DNA of 64,000 nucleotides from Henckelia pumila (lineage: Eukaryota > Streptophyta > Magnoliopsida > Lamiales > Gesneriaceae): assembly GCF_033568475.1 (NCBI RefSeq), contig NC_133121.1, forward strand, positions 127,690,375-127,754,374, written 5' to 3'. Of the stretch, positions 1 to 12,172 are shown one piece after another. A program made the translations under genes and the position numbers. The notes under the pieces were generated by a model. That model saw nothing but the letters and a program-made list of their open reading frames with translations. It was not told where the DNA came from and ran no database searches. How positions within the stretch are numbered: the stretch's first letter is position 1; the number at the start of each line of letters is the position of its first letter.

Positions 1-189
1 TATCATTTTTCCAGATTCTGTCCGAAACCCATGCGCGCCCTGAAAAAAAAATTTGGTTCTTTCTGCGACGTGATTTTGCGTCGCCAAATGTATAGTTTTG
101 CGTCGCCAAAAGTTTTGATTAATTTTATTTAGATTGAATAATTATTGTCTTGTTAATGATGCTTATTCATTAATTTCCCCTTAAGATGA
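1..189. other. Unassigned stretch before the first gag fragment
   Basis: No gene is visible. The stretch runs directly into a Ty3/gypsy gag fragment on the + strand, so it may be that element's leader, but no primer site or LTR end is seen in the window. It contains a short repeated phrase, TTTTGCGTCGCCAAA, occurring twice near positions 73-110. Confidence 0.35.
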
Positions 190-1429
190 GATTAGCACCC
201 GAGGTCCCCACGGCCGGGGCCGTCATCACCATCGCCATGATGATCGCAGGAGTTTCAGCATGCATAGGTTTATGCAGATGGGTCCGAACCCTTTAATCGG
301 AGGAGAGTCATCGGAGGATGCAGGAAACTGGCTATGACGTATGGAATTTTGTTTCCGGGAGTTCCGATGCACTGAGGAGCAACGGATGGAGACTCTTGAT
401 TTCCTGGTCGAAGGACGAGCTCGAAAGTGGTGGGATTATACTTCTGCGCCTTTTATTGCAGCTCGATGAGTTGCTACCTGGGATGAGTTCCGCACGGCTT
501 TTAATAAGTTGTATTTTCCTTCTGCTCTCCGACAAATGAAGACAAGTGAGTTGCTGAGTTTACGACAGGGATCGATGTCGATCGATGAGTACACGTTGAA
601 GTTCTTTGAGTTATTGCCCTATTGCCCCCAGATTTTTGATAGCACGGAGGCGAAGTATAATCTGTTCCTCCAAGGCCTTAATCCGGAGATTCATGACCGA
701 GTTGCTGTGGGAGACGACATGACTTACGAGGGATTAGTGAGCTGATGTAACCAAGCAAAGGCCAGCATCCGCAGTAACAGATCCTTCTACTCATCTAGAC
801 CCACGAGTTCCTTGGGTCCCTGTGCTCAGTCATTCAAGAAGTCTGGTTCTACTTCTTCCTCAGGATCCGGGGAGGTGATGCGTTTCGGCATAAAGAATCA
901 GGGTCCTTGCAAGCATTGTGGTGGGAATCATCCTGCCAACAGGTGCTGGAAGGTTTCAGGGGCGTGTTTTCGATGCGGAGAAATTGGCCACCTGAAGAAG
1001 GATTGTCCACAGACCGGGGGAGCAGGTTCTGGTTTTCAGGCTTTAGTGCATCAGAGACCACAGGGACAGTCGGCAGGGGGTTCTAATCTGAAACCTCGTA
1101 CTTCCAGTCAAGTGTTCGCCTTAAGACATGATCAGGTGGTGGATGAGAATGAGAAAGTTATAATAGGTACGTTCTTGTTATTTGATATACCTGACCCATT
1201 GACACTGGTGCATCTCATTATTTCATATATGCATGTTTTGTTAAGAGATATAAGTTGTCATACATTTCACTAGACACAGTGGTTGTTGTTTCTACCCCGA
1301 TGGGTCAGTCTGCGTCGGCTAAGCGTCTAGTGATGGGTTTCCCTTTAGAGTTCGAAGGGAATGTCTTGATGGTGAATCTCATGATATTAGCAATGGAGGA
1401 TTTCGATTGCATTTTGGGAATTGATGTAT
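190..1429 (+). mobile_element. Ty3/gypsy chromovirus fragment: gag and protease region (fossil)
   Basis: This is a fragment of an old LTR retrotransposon. Translated pieces resemble the gag of the neighbouring element at 2843 (shared phrases such as GGES-ED and ELLSLRQG). They are followed by two zinc knuckles at about 908-1006, the second being canonical (CFRCGEIGHLKKDC, CX2CX4HX4C). The last 150 bases read like the end of a retropepsin domain, with the phrase ILGIDVL. The fragment stops abruptly where the LTR of a second element begins at 1430. Its continuation is not found after the second element's 3' LTR, so only this part is present. It is broken in several places. It is the oldest layer of the pile, because the other element is inserted into it or has replaced its remainder. 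Confidence 0.8.
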
Positions 1430-2765
1430 TGTAGTACCCCGTACCTGAAATTGGTAATTAAGAGATTAATTATGCTAATTAAACCAATTTGGCATCGGGA
1501 GGATCGGAAGCTCCGAAGGAGGGATCGGAAGTTCCGATCAGGATCGGAAGCTCCGATCGAAAATACGTCATTCATGACGATTGCCAGGATCGGAAGCTCC
1601 GATCAGGATCGGAAGCTCCGATCGCCCTATCCAAAGTCAACCAGTGAGATTTTGACACATGGCAGATAACGTGAGATCGGAAGCTCCGATGGCAGGATCG
1701 GACGTTCCGATCGTGTTCGGACGTTCCGATCGTAGTTCGGAAGCTCCGATCGTTGTCTATAAATAGAAGGGCCGAGATTCAGTTTTGAGTGCACCTTCCA
1801 CCTTTTATCTCTCGATTCCTTAGCCTTCTAACTCAGATCTAGGGAGTTCTAGGCGTCCTATCAGGAATTCGGAAGTGGCATAGCAATCCAGGCGTCGTAG
1901 TGGAGATGTGGCCTAGTTTTGAGGCACTCGACAGCAAAGGGCTAACGATGGACGAAGGTATAGCTTTTGCTTCCTAAAAATATTTAGGAGTATGTGATAG
2001 CTTAGTTAAGGCTTTTAGAGCACTTTAATGATAGTAGCATCAATTGGCAGTGTAGAGCAGACTATAGGCATGGACCTAGAGTTGGTAGAGCTTGCACTGA
2101 TTTGAGGTACGAAAGTACTGTTCGAGATATCCTGACTGAGTATGCATGTATTATGTGACTGCATGATTTTATATGCCATGATATTATGCTGCATTCATTT
2201 GCATCTTGATGTATCTCCTTCGAGATGTCTGTTAGTAGGGTTGTACCCTATCCTGTTAGTGGATGGACTTCCATCGATTTGGGTCCGGCGTATCCACTGG
2301 TATTATGGTATGGGAGCCACCTCCTGAAGCGACGGCACAGAGTGCTACATACCAGGGCCCGGTCTGTCTTCTGTTATCTGATCCTTAACCTCGAGTTATA
2401 GGGAGTTCACTTTGCATGCATGTATACTCATACTCTCGTACTGAGCGATTTATGCTCACGTCTCGTACTCTGTGTTCTGGACACCCTATTCCATGGGGCA
2501 GGTTTGCGATTGGACGATGCGGGTGGGTCCAAGAGAGGCTAGATGGTGGTTGGCCAGCTGGAGCTTCGTCTAGGTTTTATTTCTGTTGTTTTGGGTTGAT
2601 ACAGCTATTCGATTTGGTTGTATAATATTTGGATAATTACATATTCCTTTCCTTGGGATTGTATTATTTTAATGGTTTCCGCAGTTTAATTCTGATATCT
2701 GTTTAATTAAGTTAATTGCATGCCTAAGTTCTGTTTAGTAGGTGATCCAGGTAAGGGTTACTACA
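1430..2765 (+). repeat. Upstream LTR of the chromovirus
   Basis: A 1,336-base LTR bounded by TGTAGTACCCC and GGGTTACTACA, directly followed by a primer binding site, which fixes its 3' edge. It contains the U3 palindrome array (1501-1753) and a TATA box (1757-1766). A phrase beginning GGTATAGCT near 1957 is shared with the downstream LTR, as is a GAGCCACCTCCT block near 2310. Confidence 0.85.
1501..1766 (+). promoter_or_regulatory. U3 palindrome array and TATA box of the upstream LTR
   Basis: About nine copies of a short inverted motif, TCGGA-N3-TCCGA (most often TCGGAAGCTCCGA), lie close together upstream of CTATAAATAG at 1757-1766. The copies differ in the central three bases (AGC, AGT, CGT). 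The downstream LTR has an analogous but different array in the same place. Such arrays in U3 are plausible enhancer or protein-binding sites; no binding protein is known from the sequence alone. Confidence 0.7.
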
Positions 2766-2769
2766 TTTA

Positions 2770-2781
2770 TGGTATCAAAGC
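2770..2781 (+). other. Primer binding site, initiator-Met tRNA type
   Basis: TGGTATCAAAGC lies four bases after the LTR end and matches the 3' end complement of plant initiator methionine tRNA (TGGTATCAGAGC) except for one base. This is the usual primer for Ty3/gypsy chromoviruses and fixes the orientation of the element as +. Confidence 0.85.
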
Positions 2782-2842
2782 ATGCAAAAGAATTCTTGGG
2801 ATTTTAGTCTCTTCTTGAGGTAACCGTGAGGTGCTTTTGTAG

Positions 2843-3345
2843 ATGGCAAACTATGATGATCAGAGTAGCCACGGTAGTGGAGGTGGACGCTGGGGAGATG
2901 ATGATCGTGAGCGTCGTCGAGACCATCGTCATCATCATCATCGTAACGAGAACCGTTTCAGTGTGTGCCGATTCTTGCAGCAAGGGCCTAAGCCCTTGGT
3001 TGGAGGTGAGTCTCCGGAGGATGCGGAGAACTGGCTAGACCATATGGAGATGACTTTTCTTTCATTCCACTGCACCGAGGAGCAGAAGATGGAGACACTG
3101 GGCTATCTTCTGGATGGGCGAGCCCGTAGGTGGTGGAGGTTTACTTCTGCACCCTTTATTGCGGCAAAGGGAGTGGCCACCTGGGCCGAGTTCCGCACAG
3201 CTTTCCAGAAGCTGTATTTTCCTCCTGCTCTCCGACAGTCTAAGGCAGGTGAGTTACTGAGCTTGCGACAAGGAGCTATGTCTATCGAGGAATATCAGCG
3301 GAAGTTCTTCGATCTACTGTCTTATTGCCCGGAGATTGCTGGAAG
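2843..3345 (+). pseudogene. gag region of the chromovirus (fossil)
   Basis: The stretch begins [19 protein letters not shown], followed by an Arg/His-rich segment and a retrotransposon gag core ([34 protein letters not shown]). It is the structural protein region that would form the virus-like particle. It resembles the older gag fragment at 190-1429. It belongs to a broken element copy and is treated as a fossil. Confidence 0.8.
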
Positions 3346-3952
3346 TGTTGGTATAGAAGCTATTCCTATTGTGAATGAATTTCCAGATGTATTTTCAGAT
3401 GAGATTCCAGGATTTCCTCCAGTGCGCGAAGTTGAGTTTGGCATAGAGCTGATGCCAGGGACTTTGCCTATTTCTCGAGCACCATATCATCTGGCTCCGT
3501 CAGAGATGCATCAGTTGAAGCAGCAGCTTCAGGATCTGTTGGACAAGGGTTACATTTGTCCTAGTGTTTCTCCATGGGGAGCACCTGTTCTGTTCGTGAA
3601 GAAAAGGTATGGGTCTATGCGTCTGTGCATTGACTATCGCCAGTTGGATAGAGTAACAATCAAGAATAATATCTTTTGTCTCGTATAGATGATCTGTTTG
3701 ATCAGTTTCAGGGTACTTCGATTTGATCGAAGATTGATTTGAGATCTGGATATCATCAGATGAGAGTCCGAGATCAGGATATTACCAAGACAACATTCAG
3801 GACCAGGTATGGGCATTATGAGTTTCTAGTAATGCCATTTGGGTTGAGTAATGCGCCGGTTGTATTCATGGATCTAATGAATCAAGTGTTTTGGGAATTT
3901 TTAGACAAGTTCGTCGCTGTATTTTATCAATGATATCTTGGTGTACTCACAT

Positions 3953-6900
3953 TGTGACGTTCCGTATTTTAAAACATTTAATTAAAAGAGATGGGAAAAA
4001 ATAGTGAGGAAATTTTTCAAAACTTTTTAAACTATGATGAGAGTGCATCGCTCTAGTAAATCAACAAATTCATTATATGAAATACGGATGCAACCCTACA
4101 TTTAATTTCATCTAAGATACGGCACGTCAAAACCTGCTACTAACATTTAAAGAGGATAGGGAAAAGTGAGTTCAATTAATTAACTATGTATATAAAATAC
4201 ATTTGAAAGACGAAACATTTGAGATCCTCAAAACTCATCTTTAAAAGACTGACAATGAAAATAATTAAACCATTACTTTTAAACATCGTACATAAAATAT
4301 TATAACAACATAACATAAATAGACATAGATAAATATTTTCTCTTTAAATACATCAGAGTTTTTGAACTATTATGTCATGCAATGTCTTCGCCTCTTGGAC
4401 TCTTCAGCCATGCTACCCAAGCTTTTTAAATCCAAACTGCTAAACCAACTGCACCATTCAAGTATAGTGAGTCTAAAGGACTCAGCAAGATTGAAATAAG
4501 CATATTGATATCATTATAGCTTCAAAATACTTTAAACATAAAATGACTTGAACATACATAACATGATACCTTGAACTTGAAGAATTTTAACGTAAACATC
4601 ATGGAACTTTAAACTTAAAATTTTAAACATGAACTTCAAAACTCTTAAAAGATGCAAGAAACTTAAATATGAACATCAACTAACTTAACTTTAAATCTTG
4701 AAAATAGACTTTATGCATATTCTCAAAACATTACCATTTCATTCTTAAATAAACATTTGCACTAACATCTAATGAAAATCATGCAACTTGGACAAACATC
4801 AAACTGTGAACATAAACCATGAACATAACATAGAAACTTATCATTTTGGGGTGATGAATTATGTAAAATTGTGGCAACCTTCATAATGGGCACATTCGTA
4901 GTTCCTGTTGATCAACAAGAATTTCTTTCTTTTCGAAGGCCCTTCCGGAGCTCATCCCGGAGGACCTAACCCGTACATTGAGCCATATGGCATTACGCCT
5001 CATAACATTCGTTCTTTCATTTTCGGAGGCCCCTCCGGAGCTCATCCCGGAGTACCTAACCCGTACTTTGAGCCATATTTGGAAAGGTCCCTCCGGAGCC
5101 CAAACCGGAGAACCAGTCCCGTATTGCCACCACAAAGACACATAAGACATCAAAATATTTTCATGCATCAACATATCATATCTTCATGCTTCATCATAAC
5201 ATTATTCATTCATGCTTCATCATCTTTCATTTCATCATCATATCATCGTATCATCATAACATATCATTTCATTATGAAGCATCATCATATCATCGTAACT
5301 TTCTTCATAACTTTCATTCATGAACATAAAACTTTACTCGATAACTTCATGCATGTCATAGATGATGAAAATCATACTTTCATATTGAACATAGGTTTCA
5401 TGAATGAAACTTAGACATGTACATGCATCACATAACGTAATCAATCCACGTAAGTCGTTCTTTTTGTTCTTGGGTTAAAACTTGAAACTTATTGCATAGA
5501 AACTCTTAAATATATTTTAGAAAACTTAAAAGATCATAACCATGAATTTATGACCCTAAAATAACCTAAATAAAAGTGTAAACCCGAAGGCCATGCGTGG
5601 GGGCGCCACATTTTGGGCGCGGGCGCGCATGCCCTGCGCATGGGTCAGCTGTCTCGCTCTAAAACTCTATTTTTCATGCATAATTTGGAAAAGTGGTAAA
5701 CATGAAAGTTGTAGATCTTGATCTTGTCTTTCCAATGCCGAAAACCTCACATAAATTTGATTTTTCAGTAAACAGTTATACGCATTATCCCGAGAAGGGT
5801 TAGTTAGGGAAATTCAAAACAACCGACACACTCCGGGACGATTTTGGCCAAACATCCAAAACGATTTTGACAAAACTCAAAACACAAAAATTGTAGACAT
5901 TTAAACTAGATTTCAAATAAAGTAAGCCTCATCTCATTTGGATTAGTACACTAGTCTTGATCCTCAAAATCGTGACGAGTGTCTCTAATCCGGAACAACC
6001 CAACACATGTAATAATTTAAAACCTTAACTCAAACTAACTCAATACTTCAAAATATGATATTTTCTACTACTCTAGCTATATACTTTAATTAAAACATAT
6101 CTTAGAACCTCAGGAACTCATCAAAACTTTAAAATAAACATGTATCTTTTGAATCAAACTCAATAACTTGACAAGAACGACTTATGCTTCACGATTTCAT
6201 ACCATCACATAACATGCTCTTCAAACCCTTAAAATAAAAACTTCATGCTAAAATCATGCATACACATCTCAACATAAATCTTTTCATATCATAATTATAT
6301 TTTGAATGGTGGTTTCAAAACCTTTAAAAATATGTGTAAGTGCCTTTAATCTTTGAAGAATAAGATCAACTTGGACCTTGGTAGAGATCTAACCATACTC
6401 AATGGAATCGAGACATGCTAAAGAGGTAACCAAAGGAATATGAAATCCAATAGGTTTCTAAGCTGTTCCTAAGATCAAAATAACACTTTTATATGGTGAG
6501 AATACACCAAGAATCAAAGACAAAATACAAGAAGAAAGGGAATAGAAAATCTGTGCAGAAATGTCTTACAAAATGGCTTCGATCTAGGCTGAAACAACCA
6601 CCAAACATAGCGATTCATAGCTCAAATAGAAGATACGGATGTAAGGAAGATGACCCTTCAAACAGAATGAATTTTGGACACCGAATGAAGGAGTTATGAG
6701 CACAATTCAGCAGCTGCTCATAGGGTGACGAGTTTGAGAGATAGAGATGGAAAGAAGAAATGAAGAAAATAAAAGAAAAGAAGAAGATGATGCAACGTGA
6801 AGAATGGAGAAGGAAGGGGACAAAAGGATTGATTTGGGGGAAACATGGGTATCATGGGTGGGGTAGGGAGTAGATAGTGATAAGAACGGTGATTATGAAT

Positions 6901-7267
6901 GCTACATCAAATATAGTCTGTCTAACACGCTTTAAACTGGACTAATAAGATTTTTCCTCCCGATGATTAAAAATAAAATAATAACAATATTATACTCAAA
7001 ATACTCATAGAATTATTTTCTACGATATCGTTCGTAGGCTATACTTGTATTCTCAGTCCAGAATCAATTCTAATAAAATCATTTAATACAACAAATAAAC
7101 ATATATTTTAATACCTGAAACATAAACTTTTAAATCATTTACACAACACATAATATTTAATTGAGAATAAACTTTAAATCTTAAATAATAAAATACAATA
7201 ACTTAAAATTCATTTAAAATTACTTTAATAAATCATTAATAGATTTATGAATTTTTCGGATATTACA
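3953..7267 (-). mobile_element. Long LTR-only insertion in pol, 5-bp target duplication (fossil)
   Basis: An insertion of 3,315 bases starting TGTGACG and ending ATATTACA, flanked by the direct repeat CACAT at 3948-3952 and 7268-7272. On the minus strand it begins TGTAATATCCG, like the other LTRs of this pile, which suggests minus orientation. No gag or pol is visible, so it is most simply a solo LTR; LTRs of 2-4 kb are known in the Del/Tekay chromoviruses. A non-autonomous derivative is the alternative. It holds three imperfect direct repeats at about 4937-5130. It is younger than the element it interrupts. Confidence 0.75.
4937..5130. repeat. Three imperfect direct repeats within the long LTR insertion
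   Basis: A block of about 50 bases is repeated at about 4937-4988, 5028-5079 and, more diverged, from 5087. Each copy opens with AGGCCC or AGGTCC followed by TCCGGAG, and ends near GAGCCATAT in the first two copies. The TCCGGA palindrome recalls the inverted motifs in the U3 arrays of the host element. Its role is unknown. Confidence 0.65.
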
Positions 7268-7654
7268 CACATAATGTGAATGAGCACGCATATCATTTGA
7301 GGCTTGTGTTGCAGACTCTGAGGGATAGACAATTGTACGCCAAGCTGAGTAAGTGTGAGTTCTGGCTGGATCGGGTGGTATTTCTTGGCCACATTATATC
7401 CAGAGATGGAGTTTCTGTGGATCCGAGCAAGATTGAGGTTGTAATGAATTGGTCGCGTCCGACGACGGTAGCTGAGATCCGTAGTTTTCTGGGTCTAGCA
7501 GGATATTATCGTTGATTTATCGCAAATTTCTCGTAGCTGGCTCGAACCCTAACACAACTTACTCGGAAGGGCGTGAATTTTGAGTGGTCCTCAGAATGTG
7601 AAGAAAATTTCTGTGAACTTCATAGACGGTTGACTTCTGCGTCTGTGTTGGTTT

Positions 7655-8030
7655 TGCCGTCTGGATCTGGAGGGTATGTAGTATACACGGATGCTTCTCT
7701 TTAGGGACTGGGATGTGTCCTGAACCGGAATAGGCATGTGTTTTCATACGCCTCTAAACAGTGGAAAGTTCACGAGAATAACTACCCAGTGCATGATCTT
7801 GAGTTAGCAGCTATTGTTTTTGCGTTGAAGATCTGGCGTCATTATCTTTATGGAGAAATATTTGAGATCTTCACAGACCACAAGAGTCTCAAATATTTGT
7901 TCACTCAGGCAGAGTTGAACATGAAACCGAGACGTTGGATGGATTTGCTTAAGGATTATGACTGTGAAATTAAGTATCATTCAGGAGCTGCTAATCTCAC
8001 TGCTGATGCTTTAAGCCGCAAGGTGCGATT
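7655..8030 (+). pseudogene. RNase H region of the chromovirus (fossil)
   Basis: Contains YTDAS, then [31 protein letters not shown] and preceding [21 protein letters not shown] phrases. These are typical of the RNase H domain of Ty3/gypsy polyproteins, which removes the RNA strand during reverse transcription. It sits between RT and integrase as expected. It is part of the broken element. Confidence 0.8.
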
Positions 8031-8759
8031 GTCTGCACTACAGACTTGTTCTGTGGCAAGTGAAATTGAAGATTGTTGTTCTTCAGGGTATACCTTCAAG
8101 CATAAGAAAGATATGCAGAGTATCCAGATTTTTGTGATCTTATCTGAGCGTGCGTTGTATTCTCGGATTCAAGATGCTCAGATGGCTGATCCGAAGACCC
8201 AGTGTTTGGCTCGTTTATCCAGGGATGATAGTCCGTCTGGATTCTACTATCAGTCAGATGGTTTTATTTGTTTATCTGGACGTATTGTTGTTCCGGAGGA
8301 TGATACTCTGAGGGATGAGATTTTATCCCAGGCTCATCGTTCTAAGTTGAGTATTCATCCGGGGAGCAACAAGATGTACAAATATTTGAGTACTAGGTTC
8401 TGGTGGAAAGGAATGAAGAGGAGTGTGTATCTATATATTTTTAGATGTTTGGTGTGTCAGCAGGTCAAGGCAGAGCACCGACGACCTGGAGGGTTGCTTC
8501 ACAGTTTACCTATTCCTGGGTGGAAATGGGAGTTGATCGCGATGGACTTCGTGACCCATTTACCGGTGAGCTCGAGGAATTGTGATGCTATCTGGGTTGT
8601 GGTGGACCGACTCACCAAGTCAGCACATTTCATTCCTTATAATCAGGACTACAGTTTTGATAGGATGTCACGGTTGTACATCCAGGAGATTGTTCGATTG
8701 CACGGAGTGCCTGTGAGCATTGTCAGTGATCGAGACCTCAGGTTTACTTCCAGGTTCTG

Positions 8760-11380
8760 TGTAACACCCGGTATTTTTAATACGTAAATTCGCATGCATA
8801 ATTAGGGATTTTATTTATTTAGAATTTTAGATTATGGGTTAAATATTTATGTGAATTATTTGTGCATGATTTAATTGATTTTCAAGCATTTAACCCATAA
8901 TTAGTGATTTTTATGATTTATGGAAATTAATTGTTTTGATCGCGTAGACGGGACCGTGGACGGACGAGATACCGAAATATTTAGCCAAAAATATTTTATG
9001 AGTTTTATGAGCCTTAAAATAATATTTTAAGGTATTTTGTCAAGAAAATTTTAGTATTTAATTATATATTTATTTAAGGGTTGATTTTTAGCCAAAATAA
9101 GTCATTTTAATGACTTTTATTAAATTTTAAAAATTCCCTATTATATTATTTCGGGATTTTGGTTGTGTTATCAGAATTAATAAGTTATTATGGAGTTTTA
9201 AATATTTAATTAGGTATGATTTTATTCCTAAATTAATTATTATCCTATTTTTATTCTATTTAATTTATTTAAAACCTAAACCTACCCTACCACTATCTCA
9301 TTCAGCCGACAAATCCCTTTCCTCCACCCTCCTTCATGCCTCCATCATAGTTTTTGACAGAAAACTTCAAGCCACCATAGCCGATCAACCTTGCCCTTGT
9401 AGATTTCGGTTCGTCGTTGTCCCGGAGCCCTTATACGCATCAAGTTCTTCCAAATAAATCAAAAGGCATGTTTTCTTTCTCAATTTTTCATACCCTATCA
9501 GTGATTAATAGTGTGCGTGTGTATGCATCAGATTTATTCAAGAAATTTTCAGAAAAAACATTTGCTTTTGGTTGTTTGCACCTTGTTCATGTATTTCTTC
9601 CATCATGCTCACGTTTTTGGCTAAGGGGCGTGCATGGCTGCTGGTCAGGGCTGTCAAGGGGTTCGTCGGGGTCCTTAGGCTAGCTTGGCTTGGTCGGCTA
9701 TGGGCTAGGTACAGGCCTGGGCGAGCTGGTGCAAGAAGAAGCCGTGGTTGCGCAAGTTTTAGGGCTGTGGAAGGGGGATCTGTGCTCGGTTCATGGGCTG
9801 CATGGGGCCAGGGTTTTGGCTAGGTTCGAACCTCCCAGACGTGGGCTACGTCTGGGCGGCGGGGCTCCGGCCAGGGGCGGCTGGAGCAGGGCGGCAGCAG
9901 CCCTAGAAGGGCTGCTGCTCGCGGCCGAGGGGAAATCAAGGGGGGGCGTCGGGTTTTAGGTGTAAGGGCTGGGTCCGGGTCGGGTCAAGGGCCTGGGTCG
10001 GGTCTGGAAAGTAGTGGGTCAAGTCGGGTTGGTCCGGGTCTGGGTTAAGTTAGTCGGGCTCGGGTATTTTATTTTTAAGATATTATTTAAGTTTAAGTGT
10101 TTAATGAGCCTAATTAAATCCCAAAATTTAATTGGGCTCCATTTAATTATTTTGAGTCAACTTTATTTATTTTGGGCTTAATTAATTTAATTAAGTGAGT
10201 CCATTAATTTTTATGGGCCTTGGGGGCCCATGGAAATTATTGGGCCAGTCTTTGGGCTTTTGGGCCCATTAGGCCAGATTAATTATCTAATGGGCTTAAG
10301 AAAATTAATTGGGCTTACATTTAATTATTTGGGCTAAAATTTTAAGTTATTGGGCTTAAGTGAGTTATTGGGCCAGTCTCAGTGTTAATGGGCCAGATTT
10401 AAGTAAATGGGCTTGAGTGTGAGGGCCAGCAAATCAGTACAACCCATGAGAAATTGCATGTGTCCTGATTATATATTTAATTATTTTTATGCATGGAAGT
10501 TATTTTTAATATTTATATGTTAGTATGAAATTAAATTAAATATATATGAGGGACACACATTTTATTTAAGTACATGCATCCATGAAATAATTTTTATGCA
10601 TGATTTAATGTTTAAGGTTGAGCAAAAGAAAATATTTTATGTTGGAATTTGAAGTAGTGTGACAATTTAAGGGGGACTCGTCCCCATAAGTGAACTATTG
10701 AAGGGCAGTTTACTGCCAATTTAAAAGGTGATTCGTCACCTCCACGTACGTTGGTCTCCACGCTGATCAGTATTTAATGTATGATTTAAGGTTACACTAT
10801 GGATACAACCATGCGATGTTAGAAAATACTTTGCTCAACAATGTTTATGTATTATTATGATATTCAAGACTAATTTAAGTTTACGTTATGTTTATGATAT
10901 TTTAAGCATACTCATTCATGTATATGTTATGTATTAGTATTCCAGTGATTTAAGTTATTTTAAACTCTTGTTATGTTAGCATGTTGGGCCTCTAGGCTCA
11001 CTACACTTATATGGTGCAGGTGAGTACGTAGAGGAAGATGTAGTTCCTACCAGTGGTGAGGGCGTATGAGCGGACATGCAGTGACCCCCGTGACCGCCGG
11101 CTGAGTCTTTATGGATATTTTAATAATTTTTAAAACTCTGTTTCTTTTATTTATTTATTGGCTTTCCAGTGGTGAATTTTAGTACTACTTTTATTTAATA
11201 ATCTTATTGCATGCAAACTTTTAATGTGGATTGTTTGACTCAGTTATTTAAGTAAGTATTTTGCATTTTTATTTAAGATAATTTTTAAGTCTATTTATTT
11301 TTGGTGCATATATGTATGGGCATGTATGTACATTTATTTTATTTAGTATTATTTAAAAAAATTTCCGCATATTATTAGTA
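8760..11380 (+). mobile_element. Second LTR-only insertion in integrase (fossil)
   Basis: A stretch of about 2.6 kb starting TGTAACACCCGG, the usual start of this LTR class, interrupts the integrase region. The right edge is not resolved: no clear CA end or target duplication was found, and 11380 is approximate. No gag or pol is present, so a solo LTR of Del/Tekay type is likely. It includes a GC-rich part (about 9600-10080, with repeated CGGGT phrases), a dense TGGGCY array (10133-10413) and a conserved LTR phrase near 10980-11100. Short open frames around 9570-9960 follow base composition and are not supported as genes. Confidence 0.65.
10133..10413 (+). promoter_or_regulatory. Array of TGGGCY motifs in an LTR
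   Basis: At least fourteen TGGGCC or TGGGCT hexamers, nearly all on the + strand, are packed into about 280 bases, often as ATTGGGCTTA or ATTGGGCCAG. In plant promoters TGGGCY is the site II element bound by TCP factors. Here the array lies in a retrotransposon LTR; whether it acts as an enhancer is inference. Confidence 0.6.
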
Positions 11381-12039
11381 GTACTCTCAGTTTGAGTACA
11401 ACTTATCACCCAAAGACTGACGGACAGTCAGAGCGCAATATTCGTACTCTTGAAGACATGTTGCGAGCATGTTCTATGGATTTTTGTCCTGCATGGCAAG
11501 ATCAGTTGTCATTGATTGAATTTGCGTACAAAAACAGTTACCATTGCAGTATTGGAATGGCTCCGTTTGAGGCGTTTTACGGGCGACGATGTCGTACTCC
11601 ACTTTTTTGGGAAGAAGTGGGAGAGCGACAGGTTGAGGGACCAGAGTTAGTCCAGCAGGCTATTGATATTGTTGGACAAATCAAGAAGAGAATTAAGGTT
11701 GCGCAGGATCGACAGGCTAGCTATGCAAATGTTAAGCGCAGACCTTTGCAGTTTGAGGTGGGTGAGAAAGTATTCCCGAAAGTCTCACCATTTCGCAGGA
11801 TTTTGAGATTTTGTCTCAAGGGTAAGCTATATCCTAGGTACATTGGTCCATTCGAGATTCTGGAGAGTGTTGGAGATCTGGCTTACAGGTTGGCGTTACC
11901 GCCGTATTTGTCTAGTATCCATGACGTGTTCCATGTTTCACTGTTATGACGGTATGTGGCAGATGAGTCTCATAACTTACAGCTGTCTGAGGTACAGTTG
12001 GACTCGGATTTGACATACGTGGAGACACCTTTGCGTATC

Positions 12040-12172
12040 ATAGGTCATAAGGATAAGGTGTTACGCAACAAGACCATCCCTCTTGTTCTAGTTCAGTGGC
12101 AGCGCCGAGGCATTAAGGAGGCCACTTGGGAACTTGAGAGTCATATGCGTACAGATTATCTAGAGCTATTCT
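12040..12172 (+). pseudogene. Chromodomain end of the polyprotein (fossil)
   Basis: The phrase VLVQWQRRGIKEATWELE, followed by HMRTDYLELF, is the typical C-terminal chromodomain of plant chromoviruses, which is thought to guide integration to chromatin. It follows the integrase C-terminus and ends just before the polypurine tract, as expected for the family. Confidence 0.8.

Larger units (their letters stand above)
3346..7515 (+). pseudogene. Reverse transcriptase region, split by a later LTR insertion (fossil)
   Basis: Reverse transcriptase sequence is seen on both sides of the LTR insertion 3953-7267. Left of it are phrases such as [20 protein letters not shown], the CIDYRQL motif and [20 protein letters not shown]. 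Right of it are [18 protein letters not shown] and [10 protein letters not shown]. These are standard Ty3/gypsy RT motifs. The region belongs to the element at 1430-13706 and contains breaks. Confidence 0.85.
8290..11950 (+). pseudogene. Integrase region, split by a second LTR insertion (fossil)
   Basis: The zinc-binding HHCC segment ([15 protein letters not shown], with CLVCQQVK) is followed by a core domain ([31 protein letters not shown]). The core resumes after the insertion with TTYHPKTDGQSERN and then the C-terminal region (YIGPFEILE, DVFHVSLL). Integrase would insert the DNA copy into the host chromosome. The domain is parted by the LTR-like insertion from about 8760 to about 11380 and belongs to a broken copy. 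Confidence 0.85.

Noticed and set aside
1501-1753. Regularly repeated motif that resembles a repeat-spacer array
   Set aside because: Not CRISPR: this is plant DNA, the repeats are short palindromes in an LTR U3, and spacing is irregular.
4881-5414. Overlapping open frames of 97 and 168 codons on both strands
   Set aside because: They lie in the LTR insertion 3953-7267, follow its internal repeats and show no known protein motif.
9572-9959. GC-rich overlapping open frames
   Set aside because: Composition-driven frames in the second LTR insertion, without family similarity.
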